Positions 8,231-15,536 of a stretch of DNA of 46,653 nucleotides are shown piece by piece (within the stretch, counting starts at the first letter, position 1; each line of letters opens with the position of its first letter). The translations under genes and the position numbers were made by a program. Where the stretch lies: assembly GCF_003347665.1 (NCBI RefSeq), contig NZ_QDGA01000039.1, positions 1 to 46,653 of the forward strand. The letters run 5' to 3'. Source of the stretch: Microvirga calopogonii (GTDB taxonomy: Bacteria > Pseudomonadota > Alphaproteobacteria > Rhizobiales > Beijerinckiaceae). The notes under the pieces were generated by a model. That model ran no database searches and was not told the DNA's origin. It saw nothing but the letters and a program-made list of their open reading frames with translations.

Positions 8231-8320
8231 GTCATGGCCGGGCTTGTCCCGGCCATCTCGATTGGAAAAGCGCCGCACTCTCCGGAAGCGAGATCACCGG
8301 CACAAGGCCGGTGATGACGG
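8231..8320. repeat. Two hairpin elements between convergent genes
   Basis: Two short inverted repeats lie between the TRAP operon and the convergent OsmC gene: GGCCGGG-cttgt-CCCGGCC (about 8236-8255) and ATCACCGGC-acaag-GCCGGTGAT (about 8293-8315). Their wording (GTCATGGCCGGGCTTGTCCC) is typical of dispersed Rhizobiales palindromes. They lack U-tracts, so they are weak candidates for intrinsic termination. Confidence 0.55.
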
Positions 8321-8328
8321 CGTGATTC

Positions 8329-8751
8329 TCACGCCAGCGTGAAATCCATCGTGATTTCGGCGTTGAGAACCTTGGAGACCGGGCAGTTCTTCTCTGCCGC
8401 GCGGGCGAGTTCCTCGAACTTGGCCCGGTCGATGCCCGGCACGTTGGCGCTGAGCGTCAGAGCCGACTTCTTGATCGCGAAGCCGCTGCCCTCCTGTTCG
8501 AGGGAGACGACCGCCTCGGTGGCGAGCTCGGTCGGCGTGAAGCCCGCGCCCTGGAGCTGGAAGGCAAGGGCCATGGTGAAGCAGCCGGCATGGGCGGCGG
8601 CGATCAGTTCCTCCGGGTTCGTGCCCTTCTCGTTCTCGAAACGGGTCTTGAAGGAATAGGGCGTCGAGGACAAAACGCCGGAATCCGACGTGAGATGGCC
8701 GCTGCCATCCTTGCCCGTCCCCTGCCAAACGGCTCTTGCCTTGCGGTTCAT
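8329..8751 (-). CDS. OsmC/Ohr-family peroxiredoxin
   Basis: 140 aa from the ATG at 8751, chosen because of the ribosome site AAAGGAG seven bases upstream; the open frame extends further but runs into a repeat. The two redox cysteines of the family are present at 57 (AAAHAGCFTMALAF) and 123 (KNCPVSKVLNAEI), with Arg37 and Glu49 in the expected places for peroxide activation. These enzymes reduce organic hydroperoxides in the cytoplasm using dihydrolipoamide-type or similar thiol donors. The sequence resembles the OsmC branch more than Ohr. Two palindromic repeats lie just upstream of the gene. Confidence 0.92.
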   Translation of the reverse strand: MNRKARAVWQGTGKDGSGHLTSDSGVLSSTPYSFKTRFENEKGTNPEELIAAAHAGCFTMALAFQLQGAGFTPTELATEAVVSLEQEGSGFAIKKSALTLSANVPGIDRAKFEELARAAEKNCPVSKVLNAEITMDFTLA

Positions 8752-8777
8752 TGTGATCTCCTTTTGCGGATAGGCTT

Positions 8778-8824
8778 GGAGCATCGGACCCAAAAGTGGG
8801 ATGCACTTTTGGGTCCGATGCTCC
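8778..8824. repeat. Perfect 21-bp palindrome (GAGCATCGGACC family)
   Basis: Left arm 8778-8798 and right arm 8804-8824 are perfect reverse complements around a five-base centre. The core GAGCATCGGAC recurs at 26548-26587, so this is a dispersed element. It begins 26 bp upstream of the osmC-like start and would lie in its 5' leader or promoter. Confidence 0.85.
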
Positions 8825-8835
8825 GCTCTTAGAAG

Positions 8836-8886
8836 AGCGCATCGTTCGGGGCGGAAAACCGAGTCCACTTTTCCGCACGATGCGCT
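8836..8886. repeat. Second palindromic element upstream of osmC-like gene
   Basis: Outer arms AGCGCATCGT / ACGATGCGCT and inner arms GCGGAAAA / TTTTCCGC enclose a short centre. This nested layout resembles the element at 26589-26652 and is typical of dispersed Rhizobiales palindromes. Confidence 0.7.
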
Positions 8887-8950
8887 AGTGATCTAGGACA
8901 GTTTGCGCCAAGCTCCAGAGTCTCTCCCTTGTTCGAGTTGCAGGTTTGCG

Positions 8951-9595
8951 ATGTCGATTATCAACCAGGTCCGTCTGCGCCCTCGGCTTCTCGGAGCCGC
9001 TCTCGTTGTCCTTCTGGTCTTCGCCGTCCTGCCATCTTCCTGGGAAATCAATTCACGTCTGCTTGTGGCCTGGGATCTCGGCGTGGTGGTCTATCTCGTG
9101 CTGGCGGGAGCCATGGCGGCCCATTCCTCGACGGCCATGATGCAGGACCGCGCCGCTCAGGAGGACGAGGCCGCCGTCGTCGTGCTCGCCCTGACGCTCG
9201 CGGCGTCCATCGCAAGCCTCGCCGCCATCGCCATGGAACTCGCCGGCATCCGCGACGGCGGCACCGACGGGAAAGGCTTCCATCTGGCCATTGCAGGGAT
9301 CACGATTCTTTGTTCCTGGTTCTTCGTGCATACGATCTACGCCATCCATTACGCCCATGAATACTACGGCGATAAAGGCGAGCGGCAAGGCCTCGCCTTT
9401 CCGCACAAAGACCGGCCCGATTATTGGGACTTTCTCTATTTTGCGTTCAACCTCGGGGCCGCGGCACAGACGTCGGACGTGGTCATCGTGTCCAAGCGCA
9501 TGCGACGTCTGGCACTCGCCCACACGATCCTGTCCTTCCTGTTCAACACCACGATCCTCGCGCTGGCCGTGAACGTCGGGGCAGGAATGCTTTAA
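8951..9595 (+). CDS. DUF1345 family integral membrane protein
   Basis: About 214 aa from the ATG at 8951 (an upstream in-frame ATG at 8903 would add 16 polar residues). Five to six membrane helices are visible. The C-terminal half matches the DUF1345 pattern: HTIYAIHYAHEYYGD, a DRPDYWDFLYFAFNLG stretch, then AQTSDVVIVSKRMRRLALAH and a final hydrophobic helix. The family has no established function; the conserved His/Tyr/Asp residues suggest something other than a passive membrane anchor. The gene stands alone between osmC-like and GNAT genes. Confidence 0.85.
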   Translation: MSIINQVRLRPRLLGAALVVLLVFAVLPSSWEINSRLLVAWDLGVVVYLVLAGAMAAHSSTAMMQDRAAQEDEAAVVVLALTLAASIASLAAIAMELAGIRDGGTDGKGFHLAIAGITILCSWFFVHTIYAIHYAHEYYGDKGERQGLAFPHKDRPDYWDFLYFAFNLGAAAQTSDVVIVSKRMRRLALAHTILSFLFNTTILALAVNVGAGML

Positions 9596-9745
9596 GCCGG
9601 AGTGCTTTCAGGCTCGGGCCTTGCATGACCATGATCGTTATGCAGAAGTCTTCGGCGAAAACACATGTTGCCAGCAATGGGGAGCGGATTTCATCGTCCC
9701 GATGAAATTCCTCAGGGCATGTGTTCACACCTGCCGAATGAACCG

Positions 9746-10300
9746 ATGCTCATCGTCCCCGCGACCGCCGCTTCCGTCCCCATCCTCGAAACCGAGCGCC
9801 TCGTCCTGCGCGGCCATCGGGTGGACGATTTCGCCGATTGCTTCGCTCTCTGGACCGATCCGGACGTAACGCGGTTTATCGGCGGCAAACCCTCCACGCA
9901 GGAGGAGGTCTGGGGGCGGTTGCTGCGCTATGTGGGGCACTGGTCGCTGCTCGGCTTCGGCTACTGGGTCATCATGGAAAAGGAAACCGGCCGCTTCATG
10001 GGGGAGGTCGGGTTCGCCGATTTCAGGCGCGAGATCGACCCGTCCCTCGAAGGGATACCGGAAATCGGCTGGGTTCTCGCGCCCGATTGCCAGGGCAAGG
10101 GCTATGCGACCGAGGCCGCACGGGCCGCCATCCTGTGGGGCGAGGAACATTTCGGCCCCGCGCGCACCGCCTGCATCATCGCGCCGGAGAACGAGGCCTC
10201 GATCCGGGTCGCGGAACGATGCGGCTACCGGGAGTTCCGGCGCACCACCTACAGGGATCATCCGACGATCATGTTCGTGCGGGAAAAGGCCGTTCCTTAA
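9746..10300 (+). CDS. GNAT-family N-acetyltransferase (RimJ/RimL-like)
   Basis: 184 aa from the ATG at 9746; an in-frame start at 9719 is possible, since neither has a strong ribosome site. The sequence opens ILETERLVLRGHR, typical of the RimJ/RimL-like Acetyltransf_3 group, and has the acetyl-CoA pyrophosphate loop in PDCQGKGYATEAARAA (Q-x-x-G-x-A type). A C-terminal ENEASIRVAERCGY stretch is characteristic of the fold. It should transfer acetyl from acetyl-CoA to an amine; the acceptor (protein N-terminus, small molecule or drug) cannot be told. Its stop overlaps the end of the convergent DUF2239 gene by four bases. Confidence 0.9.
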   Translation: MLIVPATAASVPILETERLVLRGHRVDDFADCFALWTDPDVTRFIGGKPSTQEEVWGRLLRYVGHWSLLGFGYWVIMEKETGRFMGEVGFADFRREIDPSLEGIPEIGWVLAPDCQGKGYATEAARAAILWGEEHFGPARTACIIAPENEASIRVAERCGYREFRRTTYRDHPTIMFVREKAVP

Positions 10301-10887
10301 GGTTCGTCCGCAAAAGCGGGACCGGCGAGTCTCTCGGCATAGGCGCGAAGATCCTTCGGCCAGAGCTGGATCAAAGCCATGAACAGCTTCCGATCCCCTG
10401 CGAAGAGCGCTCGCGAGGCCTCCTCGAAACCGACCTCGTCGCCCGCCAGGGCAGACATGAACCGATAGAGTGCCTCCTGCGCCTGCCGCACGCGGTCCTT
10501 CGACCCATTGCCACGCCGTGCTTCCTCGACAAGCTTGCGCAAGGCAACCGATGCGCCGCCCGGTTGCGCGTTGAGCCACTCCCAGTGACGCGGCAGCAGA
10601 GTCACCTCCCGGGCGATCACACCGAGTTTGGGCCGGCCGGGGCCACGCGGTTCAGGCCTGTCGGGCACGGGATCGGAGCTATCGCCCAGCCGCTTCAACA
10701 CATCCTCAAGGGTGCCGCGGAAATCCACTTCGACGATACGGCAGGTCTCGTCGTCGAGAATGAGGACGGGCGTGCCTTCGTCGCGATCGAGCCATTCCTT
10801 GGCCGCTTCGGCCACTGATGAAAGGGAGCCCGATGCGATCAGGCGGTGGCCTGTGAAAGCCGTAAATGTCCTGGGAACGTCACTCAT
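10297..10887 (-). CDS. DUF2239 family protein
   Basis: 196 aa. The sequence fits DUF2239: FTAFTGHRLIASGSLSSVAE near the start, a GTPVLILDDETCRIVEVDFRG block, the GRPKLGVIAREVTLLPRHWE motif in the middle and a helical C-terminal half with LFAGDRKLFMALIQLWPKDL. The central GVIAREVTLLPRHWEWL stretch resembles a short DNA-binding or ribbon-helix-helix-like segment, but that is only a suggestion. The promoter upstream carries two copies of a 17-bp inverted repeat, so expression is likely tightly repressed, possibly by the product itself. The function of the family is unknown. Confidence 0.85.
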   Translation of the reverse strand: MSDVPRTFTAFTGHRLIASGSLSSVAEAAKEWLDRDEGTPVLILDDETCRIVEVDFRGTLEDVLKRLGDSSDPVPDRPEPRGPGRPKLGVIAREVTLLPRHWEWLNAQPGGASVALRKLVEEARRGNGSKDRVRQAQEALYRFMSALAGDEVGFEEASRALFAGDRKLFMALIQLWPKDLRAYAERLAGPAFADEP

Positions 10888-10917
10888 CGTGTCCTCGCCG
10901 TCATAGAAGATGGCGGG

Positions 10918-10961
10918 TTTTATCCGGGTTAAATCTGGATGTCAATTATACCCGGGTAAAT
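10918..10961 (-). promoter_or_regulatory. DUF2239 promoter with two copies of a 17-bp operator
   Basis: On the minus strand TTGACA (10945-10940) is followed after 16 bases by ATAAAA (10923-10918), a good vegetative promoter 30 bp from the start codon. Two near-palindromes cover it: 10945-10961 reads ATTATACCCGGGTAAAT and 10918-10934 reads TTTTATCCGGGTTAAAT, centres 27 bp apart. One abuts the -35 hexamer and the other spans the -10. This is the geometry of repression by a dimeric protein. The regulator is not identified. Confidence 0.65.
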
Positions 10962-10968
10962 CCATGTT

Positions 10969-11520
10969 CTACATTCCGGTCAGCTCATCGTCCTTCTCTC
11001 CGTCGATCACATGCCGGGCCACGTCGAACCGGAAGCCGGCGCGCGCCATGGCGGCGAGGTCCTTGTCGCGATAGGGCGCTCGCTCCCCGGACCGGAACGG
11101 CCCGAGCTTGCGGCGGCGGGCGAAGGCGCGGGCGGCCTGCTCCTCGTTCCCGTCGTCCTGCTCCAGCACGGCCGCGATGGTCGCGCGGTCCACGCCCTTG
11201 GCGGAAAGCTTGGCCTGGATGGCGCGGGCTGAGCCACCCCGGCGGCGCAGGGTGGCGACCCGGGCCTCAGCATAGCGGGTGTCGTCGATGAGGCCGCTTC
11301 TGAGGCTCTTCGCCACCACCTCGTCGATCATGTCCTGGAAGGCAGCGGGATCCTCGCCGCGCAGGCGACAGCGCTTGTCCACCTTGCGCCGCAGCACGCG
11401 GCGCAGGTTCTCGGCCGAGGAGGCATAGCGTTCGAGATAGGCCAGCGCCGCCCGCTGCAGGTAGGCGGCCGTCACCTGTCGCGGCGGCTTGCGGAGCGGC
11501 TTATCGGCCTCGTCCGTCAT
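10969..11520 (-). CDS. recX: Regulatory protein RecX
   Basis: 183 aa, the usual RecX length, with the three-helix repeats of the family: YLQRAALAYLERYASSAENL, VVAKSLRSGLIDDTRYAEA and the repeat RGGSARAIQAKLSAKGV. RecX binds RecA filaments in the cytoplasm and limits their extension. recX often follows recA, but no recA is in this window. Instead its start overlaps the end of the PAP2 phosphatase gene by four bases, so it is translated as part of that transcript. Confidence 0.88.
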   Translation of the reverse strand: MTDEADKPLRKPPRQVTAAYLQRAALAYLERYASSAENLRRVLRRKVDKRCRLRGEDPAAFQDMIDEVVAKSLRSGLIDDTRYAEARVATLRRRGGSARAIQAKLSAKGVDRATIAAVLEQDDGNEEQAARAFARRRKLGPFRSGERAPYRDKDLAAMARAGFRFDVARHVIDGEKDDELTGM

Positions 11521-12269
11521 TCCGGCTTCGCATCCGAGGGCGGTGCGGCCTCGCCCGGCTTTTCAACCTGCCCCCGCCGTTGCAACTGCAGCGCCACGAA
11601 CCAGCACAGGGACGCCCAGGCGGCGCCCACCGCCCAGCCGGCGAGCACGTCGCTCGGCCAGTGCACGCCGAGATAGACCCGGCTGATGCCGACCAGCAGG
11701 GTCGTGGTGATGGCCAGACCCATGATGAACGTGCTGACGCGCCGGCTCTTCTCCACACGGGCGAGCAGGGCTCCCAGGGTCAGATAGGTAATGGCCGACA
11801 GCATGGCATGTCCGCTCGGGAAGCTCGCGGTATAAACCCGGGCTGCATGAGGCACGAGGTCCGGTCGCGGGCGTTCGAAGCCCATCTTGAGCCCCGTGGA
11901 GATCAGCATGCCGCCCACGATGGCAACGAGCACCAGAAGCGCTGCGCTCTGCTTCCTGGTCATGAGCAGGTAGATCCATGTGGCCAGCGTGATCATGGTC
12001 AGGATGGCGTAGCCGCCGAGGCCGGTGATGTCCCGCGCGGCTTCCTCGACCCATGAGGGCCCAAGCGGATTGGCCGGGTTCTGTGGATCGCGCAGCGCTA
12101 ACAGCAGGTAGCTGTCGAGGGCATGGGTTTCCCCTTCCCGCACTTCGTCGGCCAGCGCGATGAACGCCCAGGCGAAGAATCCACAGGCGGACAACGATAG
12201 AAGCGGACCGACCTCGTTGAGGCGCAGACGAAGCCACAGGCGCGTGGCGGGGGCGAGAAGCGTGTTCAT
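11517..12269 (-). CDS. PAP2-family membrane phosphatase
   Basis: 250 aa with five to six membrane helices and the complete acid-phosphatase signature: KMGFERPRP (Lys128, Arg135, Pro136), PSGH (151-154, His154) and SRVYLGVHWPSD (Arg197, His203 nucleophile, Asp207). Such enzymes dephosphorylate lipid phosphates, such as undecaprenyl pyrophosphate or phosphatidic acid, at the periplasmic face of the membrane. The N-terminus (1-80) is longer than in minimal members. It overlaps recX by four bases and lies 55 bp downstream of the YcaQ-like gene, so the three may be cotranscribed. Substrate cannot be inferred. Confidence 0.92.
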   Translation of the reverse strand: MNTLLAPATRLWLRLRLNEVGPLLSLSACGFFAWAFIALADEVREGETHALDSYLLLALRDPQNPANPLGPSWVEEAARDITGLGGYAILTMITLATWIYLLMTRKQSAALLVLVAIVGGMLISTGLKMGFERPRPDLVPHAARVYTASFPSGHAMLSAITYLTLGALLARVEKSRRVSTFIMGLAITTTLLVGISRVYLGVHWPSDVLAGWAVGAAWASLCWFVALQLQRRGQVEKPGEAAPPSDAKPE

Positions 12270-12324
12270 GGCCCCCTGAGATAGGAGAGTTCAAAGCGTC
12301 TGGCGAGGGGAGAGCGCATTGCTC

Positions 12325-13518
12325 TCACACCTCCAGCTGCTTCCGCCATTCCTTCGGTGCCGTGATGCTGCCGAGGTTGAGCCACTCGGCCATCAGGCGA
12401 AGCTCTTCTCCGAGGGCGGGAGCGATCTCTTCCGGAGCAACGGAGGTTTCCGGGTGGATCGAGTGTACGATGAGATTGCCTGCGGCCCGGTCGGCCTTGA
12501 GGTCCACGCGGGCCACGATCTTTTCGCCCAGCACGAAGGGTAGGCAGTAATAGCCGAATTCCCGCTTCTCGGCCGGCGTGTAGATCTCGATCCGGTAGCG
12601 GAAATCGAACAGGCGCTCCGTGCGGGTGCGCTCCCAGACGATCGGGTCGAAGGGCGACACGAGGGCTCTGGCTTCGACGCGGCGCGGGATTTTGGCCTGT
12701 GGGTCGAGATAGACCGGCCCGTTCCAGCCCTCGACCGTGACGGGGACGAGATCACCAGCCTCCACCAGTTCGGGAATGCGGGCCTTCGCGTCCTGCGGCT
12801 CCAGGCGGAAATAGTCGCGCAGACAGCGCTCGGACGCGATGCCGAGCGCCCTGATGGAGTGCCGCAGCAGCTCGCGCTGCGCCTCGTCGGCCGAGGGTGT
12901 TTCGGCATTCAGGATGTCCGAGGGCAGAACGCGCTCGGGCAGATCGTAGATGCGCTCGAAGCCGCGCCGCGTGGCGGTGGTGACCTCGCCGGCCCAGAAC
13001 AGCCATTCCAGAGCCCGCTTGCCGTCGCTCCAGCCCCACCACGAGCCCTGGCCCTTATGTCCGCCGGAAAGCTCGCCCGCGGCCATCGGGCCATGCGTGG
13101 CGATCTCGCGGCGTACCTCCTCGATGAAGGCGCGCTTTTCCTGCCCGAACCTGGCGAGACCGCCATAGATGCCCTCGCCCCGCCTGGCGCGCTCCATCCG
13201 CCAGCGGAAGAGAGGATGCAGGTCGAGCCGGATCAGCGAGGCCTCGTGGCCCCAGTACTCGAAGGTCTCGCGCTTCCGGGCGTGATAGGCGGCCTTCTCG
13301 AGAAGGTTGCGGTCATAGGCGCCGATCCGCGAGAAGAGCGGCATGTAATGGGCCCGGACCAGCACGTTGACCGAATCGATCTGGAGCAGGTGCGAACGCT
13401 GCAGCACGCGGCTCAGGTGCCGCCTCGTCGCGGCTGCAGGCCGAGCTTCGTGGAGGCCCTGAGCGGCGAGCGCAATGCGCCGCGCTTGGGCGGGGTTGAG
13501 TTTGGTGCGCGATGTCAT
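12325..13518 (-). CDS. YcaQ/AlkX-type winged-helix DNA glycosylase (crosslink repair)
   Basis: 397 aa from the ATG at 13518, where the conserved part begins (LNPAQARRIALAAQGL); the open frame upstream is longer but lacks family similarity. The sequence follows the HTH_42/YcaQ family: tandem winged-helix domains, the catalytic QxD motif as LLQIDSVNVL (Gln46, Asp48), the HYMPLFSRIGAYDRNLLEKA segment and a beta-barrel C-terminal half. E. coli YcaQ unhooks DNA interstrand crosslinks by base excision; related proteins act on alkylated bases. A similar role is likely here. It is transcribed divergently from the ring-cleaving dioxygenase, 293 bp away. Confidence 0.88.
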   Translation of the reverse strand: MTSRTKLNPAQARRIALAAQGLHEARPAAATRRHLSRVLQRSHLLQIDSVNVLVRAHYMPLFSRIGAYDRNLLEKAAYHARKRETFEYWGHEASLIRLDLHPLFRWRMERARRGEGIYGGLARFGQEKRAFIEEVRREIATHGPMAAGELSGGHKGQGSWWGWSDGKRALEWLFWAGEVTTATRRGFERIYDLPERVLPSDILNAETPSADEAQRELLRHSIRALGIASERCLRDYFRLEPQDAKARIPELVEAGDLVPVTVEGWNGPVYLDPQAKIPRRVEARALVSPFDPIVWERTRTERLFDFRYRIEIYTPAEKREFGYYCLPFVLGEKIVARVDLKADRAAGNLIVHSIHPETSVAPEEIAPALGEELRLMAEWLNLGSITAPKEWRKQLEV

Positions 13519-13811
13519 GGGCGAACAATACCGGAACGTTGTCCCAGAGCGCCAGAGCCGTGGTCCTCTGCAAGCCTGGAACGACGCGGAACCTGTGGAT
13601 CGCATTCCCGCCTCATCCGTGCGGCCTGAGGATCGCGCCCTGAAGACAGGAGAGCCAAGGCCTTGTGACCGGCATCTTTTCCGTTCTGCAAGAATACCCA
13701 GTCCTGGCTCGGCCATCCTTGCATTTCAGCAAGACCGGCTTGGCGTTCCGCAGGGTCGCAACGGCACTGTCCCGCGTCTATCTTCGTTGCAACATTGATG
13801 GAGACAGCACC

Positions 13812-14750
13812 ATGAAGCTGACCGGAATTCACCATTTGACCGCCGTCACCGCGGACGCGCCGGGCAACCACGCCTTCTACACGCAGACTTTGGGTCTGCG
13901 CCTCGTCAAGAAGACCGTAAATCAGGACGATGTGAGCGCCTACCATCTGTTCTATGCGGACGGAAAGGCTTCCCCCGGAACCGACATCACCTTCTTCGAC
14001 TGGCCGGTCGCGCGCGAGCGGCGCGGCACGCACAGCATCTCCCAGACGGCCCTGCGCGTGAACGGCGAGAAGGCGCTGCAATGGTGGAAGGATCGCTTCG
14101 GCAGCCTCGGCGTCCGCAGCGAGTCCATCGTGGAACGTGATGGACGACTCAGCCTCGACTTCGAGGATTTCGAGGGCCAGCGCCTCAGCCTCGTCGATGA
14201 CGGAGGGCAGGGCGAGGTGCATCCGTGGGAGCGTAGCCCCGTGCCGATCGAGTACCAGATCCGTGGCCTCGGCCCGATCCGGATCAGCGTGCCGAAGCTC
14301 GATCGCACGGCTCGCGTCCTGACGGATGCGATGGATATGCGCGCCGCCCGCGAATACCGCGTCGGCGACACGCCGGTTCACGTCTTCGAGATGGGAGAGG
14401 GCGGTCCAGCGGCGGAACTGCATGTGGCGGTGGAGCCCGGCCTTTCTCCAGCCCAGCCTGGAGCAGGCGGCGTGCACCACGTGGCCTTCCGCACGCCGAA
14501 CGAGCAGACCTATCAGGAATGCTGGGAGCGGCTGCAGTCTCTGAGGGCGCCCTCCAGCGGCCCGGTCGACCGCTATTACTTCCAGAGCCTGTACTTCCGC
14601 GAGCCGAACGGAATCCTGTTCGAGATCGCCACGGACGGTCCGGGCTTTGCCACGGACGAACCCATGGAGAAGCTCGGCGAGCGCCTGGCCCTGCCGCCCT
14701 TCCTGGAGCCGCGCCGGGCACAGATCGAGGCAGGTCTCAAGCCGCTCTGA
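13812..14750 (+). CDS. Ring-cleaving dioxygenase, VOC superfamily
   Basis: 312 aa from the ATG at 13812, where the first VOC module begins (MKLTGIHHLTAVTADAPGNH). Two VOC (glyoxalase/extradiol dioxygenase) modules are seen, at about 1-140 and 150-290, with GGVHHVAF and ILFEIATDGPGF supplying metal ligands in the second half together with the His of the first. Homologues such as MhqO/MhqA open hydroquinone or catechol rings with an Fe(II) or Mn(II) centre, often in quinone detoxification. The substrate here is inferred only to family level. A clear terminator follows. Confidence 0.88.
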   Translation: MKLTGIHHLTAVTADAPGNHAFYTQTLGLRLVKKTVNQDDVSAYHLFYADGKASPGTDITFFDWPVARERRGTHSISQTALRVNGEKALQWWKDRFGSLGVRSESIVERDGRLSLDFEDFEGQRLSLVDDGGQGEVHPWERSPVPIEYQIRGLGPIRISVPKLDRTARVLTDAMDMRAAREYRVGDTPVHVFEMGEGGPAAELHVAVEPGLSPAQPGAGGVHHVAFRTPNEQTYQECWERLQSLRAPSSGPVDRYYFQSLYFREPNGILFEIATDGPGFATDEPMEKLGERLALPPFLEPRRAQIEAGLKPL

Positions 14751-14790
14751 TGCGGGCGCCCACGTCGGAATAGAACGCAAAAGTTGCAAG

Positions 14791-14819
14791 CCGCCTCGCC
14801 CTGGTTGCGAGGCGGTTTT
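14791..14819 (+). terminator. Intrinsic terminator after ring-cleaving dioxygenase
   Basis: A 9-bp perfect stem, CCGCCTCGC (14791-14799) and GCGAGGCGG (14807-14815), with a seven-base loop, followed by TTTTGCTTT. It lies 40 bp after the dioxygenase stop codon. Confidence 0.88.
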
Positions 14820-14983
14820 GCTTTAAGAGAACCGATAGGATTTGATGCTGCTACGATTGACTAACCATTACAAGATAACGCTGGCGGTTTCGCCGCTTTT
14901 ACTTCCGTAGCGGAGTTGTGTAACGTTTTGATCAAATTTATGTGTTTCTATCGCTTATATTTGATGTTCCGTAGGGGATCTGC

Positions 14984-15502
14984 ATGCTCGGCGCCAAGAT
15001 GAGAATGGGCCTGCTGGGAACGCTTGTTGCGTTCCTGGGAATCGTGGGCGCGGCTTATGCCGCATCGCTGCCCGCTCCGAAAGAGCGGCCGATCCTCACG
15101 ATCTCCGGAAAGATCGACGTCACGAACAAGGACGGTACGGCCCAGTTCGACCGCGCGATGCTGGAGGCTCTTGGGCTTGTCACGATCGAGACGACGACGC
15201 CTTGGTATGAAGGGAAGGTCAAATTCGAAGGCGTTCCTCTCGACAAGCTGATGAAGCAGGTCGGAGCCAAGGGAGAGCGCGTGTCCGTCGTCGCGCTCAA
15301 CGATTACGCGACCGAGATCCCGATCGCGGACTTCGCGAAATACAATGTCATTCTCGCCATCAAGCGCGACGGCGAATATATGCCTGTGCGAGACAAAGGT
15401 CCTCTGTTCATCGTTTATCCATACGACAGCAACCCCGAGCTCAAGAGCCAGACCTATTATGCTCGCTCGGCTTGGCAGGTTGCCAGGATCGAAGTGAAGT
15501 AG
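14984..15502 (+). CDS. Periplasmic SUOX-like (molybdopterin-binding-fold) protein without cysteine
   Basis: 172 aa. A signal peptide (about 1-27, ending AAYAAS) precedes a single domain resembling the oxidoreductase molybdopterin-binding fold (ILTISGKIDVTNKDGTAQFD, FEGVPLDKLMKQVG, VVALNDYATEIPIADF, RDKGPLFIVYPYD). The protein has no cysteine at all, so the residue that ligates molybdenum in sulfite oxidase-type enzymes is missing. It is therefore unlikely to be a working Mo-enzyme and may be a ligand- or protein-binding partner. It lies 34 bp upstream of a GGDEF-EAL gene on the same strand, so a joint signalling role is plausible. The annotated start has AGGGG at a good distance; an ATG six codons later is possible. 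Confidence 0.8.
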   Translation: MLGAKMRMGLLGTLVAFLGIVGAAYAASLPAPKERPILTISGKIDVTNKDGTAQFDRAMLEALGLVTIETTTPWYEGKVKFEGVPLDKLMKQVGAKGERVSVVALNDYATEIPIADFAKYNVILAIKRDGEYMPVRDKGPLFIVYPYDSNPELKSQTYYARSAWQVARIEVK

Positions 15503-15536
15503 CAGCAGACCGGTAGGTCTCGGAGGCCTTACGCAT

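Noticed and set aside
8778..8886. CRISPR-like repeats
   Set aside because: Palindromes without regular spacers; they are dispersed repeats. No cas gene is present.
14984..15502. Active molybdoenzyme
   Set aside because: The protein contains no cysteine and there is no molybdenum-cofactor gene nearby.
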